Translations under genes and position numbers: made by a program
Shown: in pieces, positions 54,376 to 64,000 of the stretch
Layout of the letters: every line of letters starts with the position of its first letter
Position numbering within the stretch: the stretch's first letter is position 1
The notes under the pieces: model-generated
What the model was told of the DNA's origin: nothing
The model's input: the letters and a program-made list of their open reading frames with translations, nothing else
Databases searched by the model: none
NCBI GenBank assembly: GCA_949752745.1
Contig: OX457034.1
Coordinates: forward strand, 5,512,264-5,576,263
Reading direction: 5' to 3'
Source of the DNA: Protula sp. h YS-2021
Lineage: Eukaryota > Annelida > Polychaeta > Sabellida > Serpulidae
DNA length: 64,000 bases

Positions 54376-54593
54376 CCCCCCTCATCCTCCATGTGTGTCA
54401 AATCCAACAGCGCATAGTCGACCTCGTCTTGTTGCCAGTTTTGTCCGGGAGTTTTCGGACTGTTTGTGAGGAAAAACCCTCTGCCAAAAAACGATGCTGT
54501 CATGAAACCAAGGCTGATGCATTTGGATGCAGTTTTTTTTTATTCAGGCGAATTCCGTGCAATAACAAGGGATTCTCCCTTGTGGTTTTAACA

Positions 54594-55745
54594 GGAAAAT
54601 CCATGGCAACCTCATACATTAAAAACCATGGCAGCGTAGTCAACCTCAGCGATGCAATGTCATGTTTGACTAATACATTAAAAACCATGGCAGCGTAGTC
54701 AACCTCAGCGATGCCATGTCATGTTTGACTAATACATTAAAAACCATGGCAGCGTAGTCAACCTCAGCGATGCCATGTTATGTTTGACTAATACATTAAA
54801 AACAATGGCAGCGTAGTCAACCTCAGCGATGCCATGTCATGTCTGACTAATACATGAAAAAAACAATAGCAGCGTAGTCAACCTCAGCGATGCCATGTCA
54901 TGTCTAACTAATACATGAAAAAAAACCATAGCAGCGTAGTCAACCTCAGCGATGCCATGTCATGTCTAACTAATACATGAAAAAAAAACCACAGCAGCGT
55001 AGTCAACCTCAGCAATGCCTTGTCATGTCTGACTAATACATTAAAAACCATAGCAGCGTAGGCAGCCTCAGCAATGCCTTGTCATGTCTGACAAATACAT
55101 TAAAAACCATAGCAGCGTAGGCAGCCTCAGCAATGCCTTGTCATGTCTGACAAATACATTAAAAACCATGGCAGCGTAGGCAGCTTCAGCAATGCCTTGT
55201 CATGTCTGACTAATACATTAAAAACCATGGGAGCGTAGGCAGCTTCAGCAATGCCTTGTCATGTCTGACTAATACATTAAAAACCATGGGAGCGTAGGCA
55301 GCTTCAGCAATGCCTTGTCATGTCTGACTAATACATTAAAAACCATGGGAGCGTAGGCAGCCTCAGCAATGCTTTGTCATGTCTGACTAATGCATTAAAA
55401 CCATGGCAGCGAAGGCAGCTTCAGCAGTGCCTTGTCATGTCTGACTAATACGTTAAAAACCATGGCAGCGTAGGCAACCTCAGCAATGCCTTGTCATATC
55501 TGACTAGTACATTAAAAGCATGGCAGCGTAGGCAGCTTCAGCAATGCCTTGTCATGTCTGACTAATATGTTAAAAAAACCATGCTAGCCTAGGCAGCATC
55601 AGCAATGCCTTGTCATGTCTGACTGATACATTAAAAATCATGGCAGCGTAGGCAGCTTCAGCAATGCCTTGTCATGTCTGACTAATACATTAAAAACCAT
55701 GGCAGCGCAGGCAACTTCAGCGATGCTTTGTCATGTACCTTTATG
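54594..55745. repeat. 59 bp minisatellite, ~19 copies
   Basis: Units contain CATGGCAGCGTAGTCAACCT CAGCGATGCC and GTCATGTCTGACTAATACAT. Early units read GTAGTCAACCTCAGCGATGCC and later ones GTAGGCAGCTTCAGCAATGCC, so two subfamilies lie in contiguous blocks. Confidence 0.95.
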
Positions 55746-55749
55746 ACTA

Positions 55750-56210
55750 ATACACTAAACAAATGTGACTGTTTAAGTTGTGTTGTATCAGGATGTGATG
55801 TTAGCCGCAGAGTCTTGAATTAAAAAGAAAAACTGACAAATCATTAGATGGTCGATAGCGGTATAAATCTGAGGCAAAACAAAACTTAGTATAATTAATT
55901 ACTTGAATAATTTTAATTACTAATTAATTAATAATTAACAATACTTAATCCTTCCAAATTTAATTTACTCGTTCCAATTGAAGTAATATCACATCCCAGA
56001 GAAAAAATGCATAGTTTTTCGCTTTCATTTGCGTTTTGCAGCATTGGTGTCATAAAACCACTGTTGGGGATTTCCCCATGCAAAACCACTTTGCTGTTGC
56101 CTTATGACTTTCTGCATATCATTATCTATGCTTGCCCGTGATTGGCTAACGCAATAACACTGGAGGTGCGGCCATGCGCGTCATGACTTGTTTGCATAGT
56201 AAACAACACT
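55750..56210. other. AT-rich spacer upstream of the type II membrane protein gene
   Basis: No gene seen. TTAATTA-rich sequence at 55890-55960, then a less AT-rich segment with an inverted CCAAT (GATTGGCTAA, about 56141) and ATGCGCGTCATGAC close to the promoter. Confidence 0.5.
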
Positions 56211-56217
56211 GTAAGAC

Positions 56218-56227
56218 CTATAAATAG
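56218..56227 (+). promoter_or_regulatory. TATA box, type II membrane protein gene
   Basis: CTATAAATAG is a strong TATA match, 454 bp before the ATG, predicting transcription from about 56250. An inverted CCAAT element lies about 75 bp upstream. Confidence 0.5.
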
Positions 56228-56680
56228 AACTACAACGTGTAGTTTAGCAATACCAGTAAAAAATTGCAACACAGTCATTCATTTGCAGCCAGATACTCGG
56301 AGAAGCAAGACGTTAATTACATATTTCACCGCAGTTCTTACTAACTGTGCGATTTTGTGACAAGGATGTTGTTTATTTGGTGACTCAAGCAAACGCTGGT
56401 TTTAGTGAGATCAAAACGAATATCACATGTGTTTTTTTTTCTTTGAATTAGTATCATGTGACCATCGAGTGACCGCAAGTTTCGGTGTTGATTTTATACC
56501 GTCAAAGACGAAAGAGAAATCGGAACTGATTCGTGTGTCATTAGCAACAAAAGCATCTAACAAGCCGAGAAATTGTAGCATTTGAGAGGATATAGACTGG
56601 TACAGACATATAACCAATGCTGTCATAGGAACAAATTGCGTCGTTATAACCAGCCTTGAGTTGTCATATATAAATATAAG

Positions 56681-57451
56681 ATGATGGAGGGGCAAGGTCT
56701 TAAACCAAAGCTTAAGCTGGATTTAGACAACCGGTGTGAGTTTCAGCCTGGTAATGATATGATACAGACGCCACCCACCCCTGCTATGTACGTGCCCACT
56801 TGTTCAGTACAACAGCCCGATAGCACGGGGTTCTCGCCGATAGCCGCAGTCATGGATAGCAGCCGACATGATAAGGCCGGCAGTGAGCATGTAAAGGATA
56901 GTAGCACAGCAGAGGTGCCCCGCTCTTGTGAAATAAACATGGAGTGCGGCGACTTGGGGTGTAACTGTGATCGTGAATCTCGGAATACTGACAGTCTTTT
57001 GAGCGAATCACGGCAGCATACAGAAACGAGCAGTGGCACATGTGATAACCCAGCACGTGCTGCTCGCGGGACGAATAACTGTGGTTATGACGACACGCCT
57101 GCGTCGTCATCTGGATGTCGTCGGTGTGACGGTGGACGGTTTGAGACGACGGTGTATATGGATCGTGGCAGCACCAGCACATGGTTGTCACGGCGATCCG
57201 ATCCAGACAAGCGGGGGGACTGTTTGACCAAAAGGAAGCGGTGTTATGTGAGATGGACCGTGGGGGTTTGTGTAGTCATTTTGCTGATGGTATTGGCGGG
57301 TCTTGTAGCCATGGGTTATGCTGATTACTCACGAAAAGATGACGTACGCGGATTCTGTGTCCGATGTCGGGATCTACCGGAGGCTTCCGTGGCTCTGATG
57401 GAGAGACGAGGTGACTTTTGCTGCGCAGTGACGTCACAGCAAATGGAATTG
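56681..57451 (+). CDS. Type II membrane protein, first coding exon (possible TNF-family ligand)
   Basis: The 257-codon exon ends at a strong donor (GAATTG|GTAAGT), phase 0; the rest of the gene is not identified in the window. Residues 1-184 are hydrophilic, Ser-rich and Cys-rich, likely cytoplasmic. A basic cluster (TKRKRCYVR, 183-191) precedes a hydrophobic helix at 192-213, so the N-in type II orientation is expected. The outer segment begins CVRCRDL (226-232) and reaches GDFCCAVTSQQMEL (244-257). A long N-terminal cytosolic part, one helix, and a Cys-x2-Cys then CC stalk would fit an invertebrate TNF/EDA-like ligand whose TNF domain lies on later exons. That is a guess from topology. The frame continued past the donor soon ends in a poly-C run and is intron. 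Confidence 0.6.
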
Positions 57452-59400
57452 GTAAGTGAACCTTACTGCTGTACCAGCATTTATGGCCCCCTCCTCCCCC
57501 GGCACCCCCCCCCCCCCCCGCCCCGTCAATAAAAAAACGCGCAAGGCGTGACGTGACTGCCGCCACTGTTGCACCTCTCCGAGGTTGTTTTCACTGAGAA
57601 TACGGTATCGTCGCAATGCTGTCACCAACAAATCCAATAGGATTGTAGTCAAATGTTTTTTCTTGATCTGACTTTATGTGATTACGCATCAGAAACATGT
57701 AATTCTGGCGTGTTATGAAAATATTTTAAGGTTCCTTTGGCCAAAAAAAAAAACCAAGACAAACCAAAAATAAAACAGGCGAGACTGAGTGAAGTGGAGG
57801 GTGAGTGAGTAGAGACTGAGTGAAGTGGAAGGTGAGTGAGTAGAGACTGAGTGAAGTGGAGGGTGAGTGAGTAGAGACTGAGTGAAGTGGAGGGTGAGTG
57901 AGTAGAGACCGAGTGAAGTGGAGGGTGAGTAGTAACATTTTTGTGACAAAATGCAGCAAGTCATGTCAGAAAAATTTTTCAGAACATAAAATTAGACACA
58001 TTGATTTGTGGTGCATAAGCAAGTGATAATACCTGGCTCTCTGCTATACCTGCGTAATTTAACCATTACAAATGTGTTTGATCTCCTTGACTTTTCTATA
58101 AATACTAATTGCATTGATAAAACTTTCCCCGGTTCTAACTATATATAGAGAGTGGAAATCCTAATCTGATTTCATATTTTGTCAAATACGTGTTGTCATG
58201 CGTGGCCAAAAAAAAAAAAATAAATAAAAAAGGGAGAAGGGGTAATATTGAGGACAAGCGCGGTCTGTGCGGAGTGCCAGTTTCGTTAAAAAAACAGGGG
58301 TAATTTCAGTTCGCGTTTGCTGCGAAAAAGGGGAAAATCTTTCAGGATTGCACTCCGCTTTTGGTTAAAAAAGGGGATATTATTTCGCGTTTGGGGCCGT
58401 TTTAAAAAGTTATGAAAGGCATGGACACCTAGTGTTGGTACGCAATTGCCCCCCTCCGCCCTCCCCCACCCCCGTGGCTCTAGTCTTGGGTGAAGTTTTC
58501 GCATGTTCTCAATGTCTGTGCACATATTTTGTTGACATGGATTAGGCCAACAACACGTGTGTTACATGCTCTTTGACAACTGCGTACAACATGCTGACGT
58601 CAGCAACTATTTACGGACTTGTGTGGAATGTATACCATCCCCGGTCAAGGACACTCAGAATTTATGAATGGTGATTCGCTGACAAATAATAAGACGGAAA
58701 AATAATGTCGTATAACCAGGCTTTTGATTCGTATTTCTTGATTAGAAAAATAAATAAATGTGTGTGCACACAGGCGTATATTTTTAAAATCCCAATGCTA
58801 TGTGTGTGCGGGATCCAAAACGTCCTTAACTGGGAAGGGCGGGGCAGGGGAAGGGGGGTTGGAAAACTGTGTTGCGTGGGTGGTACGTGTTCCTACATCT
58901 TGGTCCTGGTGTATTTCGAAATACCCACTTCTGAGTTTGTAGCAAGCTGCGTTTGTGAAGTTGTCAATTAAAAAAAAAAAAAAAAAAAAAAAAAAGAACA
59001 GCAGAATGCTGGTTCTGAAGCTGGTGTTTTTGTTGCGTGAGATGTCGGAATTGACTAGCAGCGTGACTAGCAGTCTGACTCCTAATGACTAACATGCGTG
59101 CATTCGGTGGTCCGGGTAGGCTTCTGGTGTGTGATCAAAGTCGTGAAGATATTGGCGATATATATATATATATTAATAAACAAATACAAAATAAAAACTA
59201 TGCGGTGCAAGTCGCGGAGACATTCGCATAAAATAGAAAATAAAAACATTTGGCAGTGTTGAAAACGGACTTTTGTTTACAGTCACCGAAAAGCAATCGT
59301 GTGGGAGTGTTGAATTTAAATACATAGGCAGTATAAAAAGTATTTCCAAAAAAGTGTCGGCATGTGATGTCTTGGCAGGAAAAGAAGTTTGTCTCTCTGT
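57452..59400. other. Presumed intron or intergenic sequence
   Basis: Begins at the donor of the type II membrane protein exon. Contains poly-C (57505-57525), a 31 bp minisatellite, poly-A (58971-58995) and (AT)n (59159-59172). I found no convincing following exon. Confidence 0.45.
57777..57932. repeat. 31 bp minisatellite, 5 copies
   Basis: Units of GACTGAGTGAAGTGGAGGGT GAGTGAGTAGA with single substitutions. Confidence 0.95.
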
Positions 59401-59407
59401 GTTAAGA

Positions 59408-61482
59408 CACCTAATCTGCCGGAAAGTCACGTAATCTGCCGGAAAGTCACGTAATCTGCCGGAAAGTCACGTAATCTGCCGGAAAGTCATGTAATCTGCC
59501 GGAAAGTCATGTAATCTGCCGGAAAGTCATGTAATCTGCCGGAAAGTCATGTAATCTGCCGGAAAGTCATGTAATCTGCCAGAAAGTCATGTAATCTGCC
59601 CGGCTGCTACCTGCTGCCTGCTCGAGCTGTGCACTAATCTGCCTGAAAGTCATGTAATCTGCCTGAAAGTCATGTAATCTGCCTGAAAGCCATGTAATCT
59701 GCCGGAAAGTCATGTAATCTGCCGGAAAGTCATGTAATCTGCCGGAAAGTCATGTAATCTGCCAGAAAGTCATGTAATCTGCCCGGCTGCTACCTGCTGC
59801 CTGCTCGAGCTGTGCACTAATCTGCCTGAAAGTCATGTAATCTGCCTGAAAGTCATGTAATCTGCCTGAAAGCCATGTAATCTGCCGGAAAGTCATGTAA
59901 TCTGCCGGAAAGTCATGTAATCTGCCGGAAAGTCATGTAATCTGCCGGAAAGTCATGTAATCTGCCCGGCTGCTACCTGCTGCCTGCTCGAGCTGTGCAC
60001 TAATCTGCCTGAAAGTCATGTAATCTGCCTGAAAGTCATGTAATCTGCCTGAAAGCCATGTAATCTGCCGGAAAGTCATGTAATCTGCCGGAAAGTCATG
60101 TAATCTGCCTGAAAGTCATGTAATCTGCCGGAAAGTCATGTAATCTGCCTGAAAGTCATGTAATCTGCCTGAAAGCCATGTAATCTGCCGGAAAGTCATG
60201 TAATCTGCCTGAAAGTCATGTAATCTGCCTGAAAGCCATGTAATCTGCCTGAAAGTCATGTAATCTGCCGGAAAGTCATGTAATCTGCCGGAAAGTCATG
60301 TAATCTGCCAGAAAGTCATGTAATCTGCCCGGCTGCTACCTGCTGCCTGCTCGAGCTGTGCACTAATCTGCCTGAAAGTCATGTAATCTGCCTGAAAGTC
60401 ATGTAATCTGCCTGAAAGTCATGTAATCTGCCGGAAAGTCATGTAATCTGCCGGAAAGTCATGTAATCTGCCGGAAAGTCATGTAATCTGCCAGAAAGTC
60501 ATGTAATCTGCCCGGCTGCTACCTGCTGCCTGCTCGAGCTGTGCACTAATCTGCCTGAAAGTCATGTAATCTGCCTGAAAGCCATGTAATCTGCCGGAAA
60601 GTCATGTAATCTGCCGGAAAGTCATGTAATCTGCCTGAAAGTCATGTAATCTGCCGGAAAGTCATGTAATCTGCCTGAAAGTCATGTAATCTGCCTGAAA
60701 GTCATGTAATCTGCCGGAAAGTCATGTAATCTGCCTGAAAGTCATGTAATCTGCCCGGCTGCTACCTGCTGCCTGCTCGAGCTGTGCACTAATCTGCCTG
60801 AAAGTCATGTAATCTGCCTGAAAGTCATGTAATCTACCTGAAAGCCATGTAATCTGCCGGAAAGTCATGTAATCTGCCGGAAAGTCATGTAATCTGCCTG
60901 AAAGCCATGTAATCTGCCGGAAAGTCATGTAATCTGCCTGAAAGTCATGTAATCTGCCTGAAAGCCATGTAATCTGCCTGAAAGTCATGTAATCTGCCGG
61001 AAAGTCATGTAATCTGCCAGAAAGTCGTGTAATCTGCCTGAAAGTCATGTAATCTGCCTGAAAGCCATGTAATCTGTCTGAAAGTCATGTAATCTGCCTG
61101 AAAGCCATGTAATCTGCCGGAAAGTCATTTAATCTGCCTGAAAGTCATGTAATCTGCCTGAAAGTCATGTAATCTGTCTGAAAGTCATGTAATCTGCCTG
61201 AAAGTCATGTAATCTGTCTGAAAGTCATGTAATCTGCCTGAAAGTCATGTAATCTGCCTGAAAGTCATGTAATCTGCCTGAAAGTCATGTAATCTGCCTG
61301 AAAGTCATGTAATCTGCCTGAAAGTCATGTAATCTGCCTGAAAGTCATGTAATCTGCCGGAAAGTCATGTAATTTGCCAGAAAGTCATGTAATCTGCCGG
61401 AAAGTCATGTAATCTGCCGGAAAGTCATGTAATTTGCCAGAAAGTCATGTAATCTGCCGGAAAGTCGTGCAATCTGCCCGGC
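59408..61482. repeat. 2.1 kb satellite: 20 bp units with a 43 bp spacer
   Basis: About ninety units of GGAAAGTCATGTAATCTGCC (variants TGAAAG, AGAAAG, GCCATG) are interrupted seven times by a 43 bp spacer starting CGGCTGCTACCTGCTGCCTG and containing CTCGAGCTGTGCAC. Spacer starts are 59601, 59784, 59967, 60330, 60513, 60756 and 61479, that is 183, 183, 363, 183, 243 and 723 bp apart. Each interval is 43 plus a whole number of 20 bp units. The spacer is constant and the short unit is the one that varies, so it is not a CRISPR array. Confidence 0.95.
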
Positions 61483-61746
61483 TGCTACCTGCTGTCCGCT
61501 CGAGCTGAGCACTGAGTGATCTCTACCACAAAAGCAGGAGATTGAGACTTGTATGCTTACAACATAAATGAGTCACCGCGGATCTTAATGCAACCACGAT
61601 TTGGAAATGTTTTTTTTTTTTTTTTGTGAATAGAAATTAGGTACTTTTGAAACATGCAAATATCAGTTTTTCTGGTGGGTAAATTCCTTTCCCGTGCTCT
61701 TATCTCGGAATTTAGAATTATGTTTATGTTTATGCGGCAACTGTTC

Positions 61747-62288
61747 CCGGTGTAAGGAAACGTTTTGACCCCCAAAATAAATCGACCCCCCGGTCGATTT
61801 GTTTTAAAACAAACAGACCCCCCTGAAATATTTTAACCCTCTTATTTTTTGTTGATTTCTTTATTTCTTTCCACATATGACCACCTTATTAGTTCCTTTA
61901 CTTGAAATAACAACTATAACCATGAATAACAATTCATTTAGCAACTAACATCTACATTTTCAAACACAAAAACACTTCAAACACCACGAACAAACAGTCA
62001 CCAAAAATCTGTCCAAGCTCAATAATGGCATTTCAAAGGCTCAAAATATTAATTTTCTACATCAAGAGGTGGAAAATGCTGAAAATAGTATTTAAAAACC
62101 ATATGCACCTTTTTTACTTCCATTTCATATTTAAACATGATTATTTGGAGGGGGTCATTTTATTATAGGGGAGGTCTGTTTGTTATGGCGGGCTTTCCCA
62201 AAACAAATCGACCGGGGGGTCTGTTTGTTTTAAAACAAATCGACCGGGGGTCGATTTGTTTGGGGGTCAAAACGTTTCATTACACCGG
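61747..62288 (-). mobile_element. Inverted-repeat non-autonomous element (MITE-like), copy 2
   Basis: 542 bp with ends CCGGTGTAAGGAAACG and CGTTTCATTACACCGG. Its reverse complement matches copy 1 (15373-15944) over the whole length, including the AT-rich interior (AGATGTTAGTTGCTAAAT, CAATAATGGCATTTCA), with scattered substitutions and small gaps. No open frame of note. Confidence 0.85.
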
Positions 62289-62289
62289 G

Positions 62290-63765
62290 GTGAAGTAGAT
62301 CAATTTGGAACACGAACTGGAACCCCGAATTGTCCCGAAATGCAACCAGTAATGTCACATGGTCGTGGTTTTTTTTCTATTTTCAATTTTATTTGTAAAG
62401 TAACGTTTACAAGTGATTGATCTTATTTTGCATTTGTTTACTAACTCATAAGGTTGACATTAACCTGGAAACGGTGACGTCACAGAGTGACATTAGTTGG
62501 TGTTCTCGACTCCTGGAAACTACCATAAAAACCGGTGACAAAAAAAGGATTACTAAAACAAATGCACAACACAGAATAAATTACCCGCGCATTTAGAATA
62601 AGAAGAAGAACGTATCCCTTGTAGAAAAAGTGACTCATTTCGTTGCATTAATTAGGTGCCATAATGAACAGGTTTATCGTGATGACATATTTGAGGCACG
62701 ACACGAACCAACGCATTAGGGTATTTAGTGACGTCAATTCACGGCGAGCTCCCTCGGTTCTTGTGTAATGTCTTTGTCAGAAAGGTGGTAAAATGAATTG
62801 CGAAGAAACAAGAATTACAAAGGCAGTCACGTGGGTAACCAGACTGAGCCATTCCGGCGTTATCGCTCAAAGCGGCCATCCATGCTGGTTATGATGTCAT
62901 TGCTTCCGAGAAAAGCCGCCATTGTCCGACTCGGGGCACCTGTTAGAAAGCCCGCGTGACTCATACGTGCTAAGTGACTGTTGTGTATAGGGGAAGAAAG
63001 GCATGGGGGCTGTACTGGGGGGGGGGGTTGTACTGGGGGGATTGTGTTTGGGGGTGAGGGTGCCCTGCAGTAGATGCGGTAAGGTACATCTTACGCTGGC
63101 TAAACACAGTATAACTTGGTGGTGAAATGCCATGGATTAACCATTACCAAAGAGACATCGGTGAGCGGTAAATTGAGGGGGGGGGGGTGCGGACAGAGAC
63201 AAATAGCAAGGTATCTTGGGGCACCATTGAGCGGTAAATGGGGTCGGGGGTGCAGCCAGAGGTCGTCTGGTCGTGCAGTATTTCCCACAAATGCTGGACA
63301 GCGCCGTTTACAATCAGTAACCTTTATCTAGTAGCTGGAGAAATTCTGACCAGTAAGAATGTGGTGGACACACCGGCCCTGGGATGATAGCCCTACCTTT
63401 CCAGGACCCTGTTTCCGTGTATAAATAAGACCTGGCTGAGACTTCAAATGGTAGCAACTCGTATTCCGAACGCGATAACTGGTCGCTATCAGTTAGGTCA
63501 TAGATGAAGCTTTGATAAAATGGCGGAGATCTTTCACATATGATTAAATTGTGTGAGTCATTAAAAAAAAAGCAACGGCGTGAGAATAATATTCTGGGTC
63601 TTTATGTGTAGGAAGGAAAAGACTGAACTTTGGCCAGGCGACGTGAGGTGTAGTAAATGCTAAACGTGCTGAAGAGCCACGGTGTGTGTGTGTTGTCGGT
63701 ATCACTGATCTGCGCCTCGCTGTAAACCTGTATCATATCTCCGGCTGATGTCATCTCACAGGCAT
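62290..63765. other. Intergenic or intronic stretch with no supported gene
   Basis: Contains GTGACGTCAC-like words (near 62475 and 62730), G-rich runs (63015-63060, 63178-63190) and a ~75 bp diverged duplication (GTGAGCGGTAAATTGAGG / TTGAGCGGTAAATGGGG, 63150-63260). No exon-like frame with good splice sites was seen. Confidence 0.45.
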
Positions 63766-63774
63766 TTTCTAGAG

Positions 63775-64000
63775 GGGGGTGGAAGTGATGGGGGGGAGCG
63801 GGCTCAGACATGTGCTGTTCTATTTTTAGGGGTAAGAGGGAGGGTGGGGTGGGGGGGGAGCGGGCTCAGACATGCGCTGTTCTGTTTTTAGGGGTAAGAG
63901 GGAGGGTGGGGTGGGGGGGGAGCGGGCTCAGACATGCGCTGTTCTATTTTTAGGCATAAGAGGGAGGGTGGGGTGGGGGGGAGCGGGCTCAGACCTGCGC
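63775..64000. repeat. 62 bp G-rich minisatellite, runs off the window
   Basis: Four copies of AGCGGGCTCAGACATGCGCT GTTCTRTTTTTAGG followed by a G-rich GGGAGGGTGGGGTGGGG tract, spaced 61-62 bp. It continues past the end of the window. Confidence 0.93.

Noticed and set aside
57452..57532. Continuation of the type II protein frame through SEPYCCTSIYGPLL to a stop
   Set aside because: It follows a strong GTAAGT donor and runs into poly-C; most likely intron read-through.
59408..61482. CRISPR-like appearance of short repeats with spacers
   Set aside because: Animal genome, invariant spacers, 20 bp units directly adjacent, no associated genes. It is a satellite.

Overview
The window is animal nuclear DNA. 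Coding sequence is split by GT-AG introns, there are TATA-type promoters and AATAAA polyadenylation signals, and the recognisable genes are metazoan: a Zic zinc-finger factor, a homeodomain factor, a CUB-domain membrane protein and a type II membrane protein. Background is AT-rich with many poly-C/poly-G runs and an exceptional density of minisatellites. A cnidarian, probably anthozoan, is my best guess. It rests on the style of the Zic N-terminus and the absence of the bilaterian ZOC motif, so it is low to moderate confidence.

Layout. 1-5100: no gene seen, low-complexity DNA. 5150-13450: Zic gene on + (TATA, 5'UTR intron, three coding exons, 484 aa). 13450-24060: intergenic, with minisatellites and one copy (15373-15944) of a ~550 bp inverted-repeat element. 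24060-25830: homeobox gene on - (two exons, 296 aa, with a PLDLS CtBP-type motif). 25830-27970: intergenic, including a 61 bp minisatellite. 27971-33990: CUB-domain type I membrane protein on + (seven coding exons, 309 aa). 33990-41690: AT-rich intergenic with a degenerate ~150 bp repeat family, a tRNA-like SINE fragment and a hAT-like non-autonomous element with 8 bp target duplications. 41697-49866: an unrecognised gene on + (864 aa in my model). It has a small Cys-rich N-terminal region, a predicted 16-nt micro-exon, an Asp-rich linker and a 2.1 kb last exon with ten 42-residue repeats followed by 10-residue repeats. Its introns hold an 18 bp and a 33 bp minisatellite and a pogo/Tigger-like element. 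49867-56200: a series of minisatellites. 56218-57451: promoter and first coding exon of a type II membrane protein, possibly a TNF-family ligand. 57452-64000: no further exon seen; a 2.1 kb satellite with 20 bp units, a second copy of the inverted-repeat element, and a 62 bp minisatellite running off the end.

The four clear genes do not form a pathway; they are ordinary neighbours separated by repeats. The most unusual locus is the 41.7-49.9 kb gene. Its true frame has no internal ATG for 1.26 kb and is masked by longer ORFs in other frames. Each 126 bp unit also ends in a copy of the exon's own splice acceptor, in the same phase.
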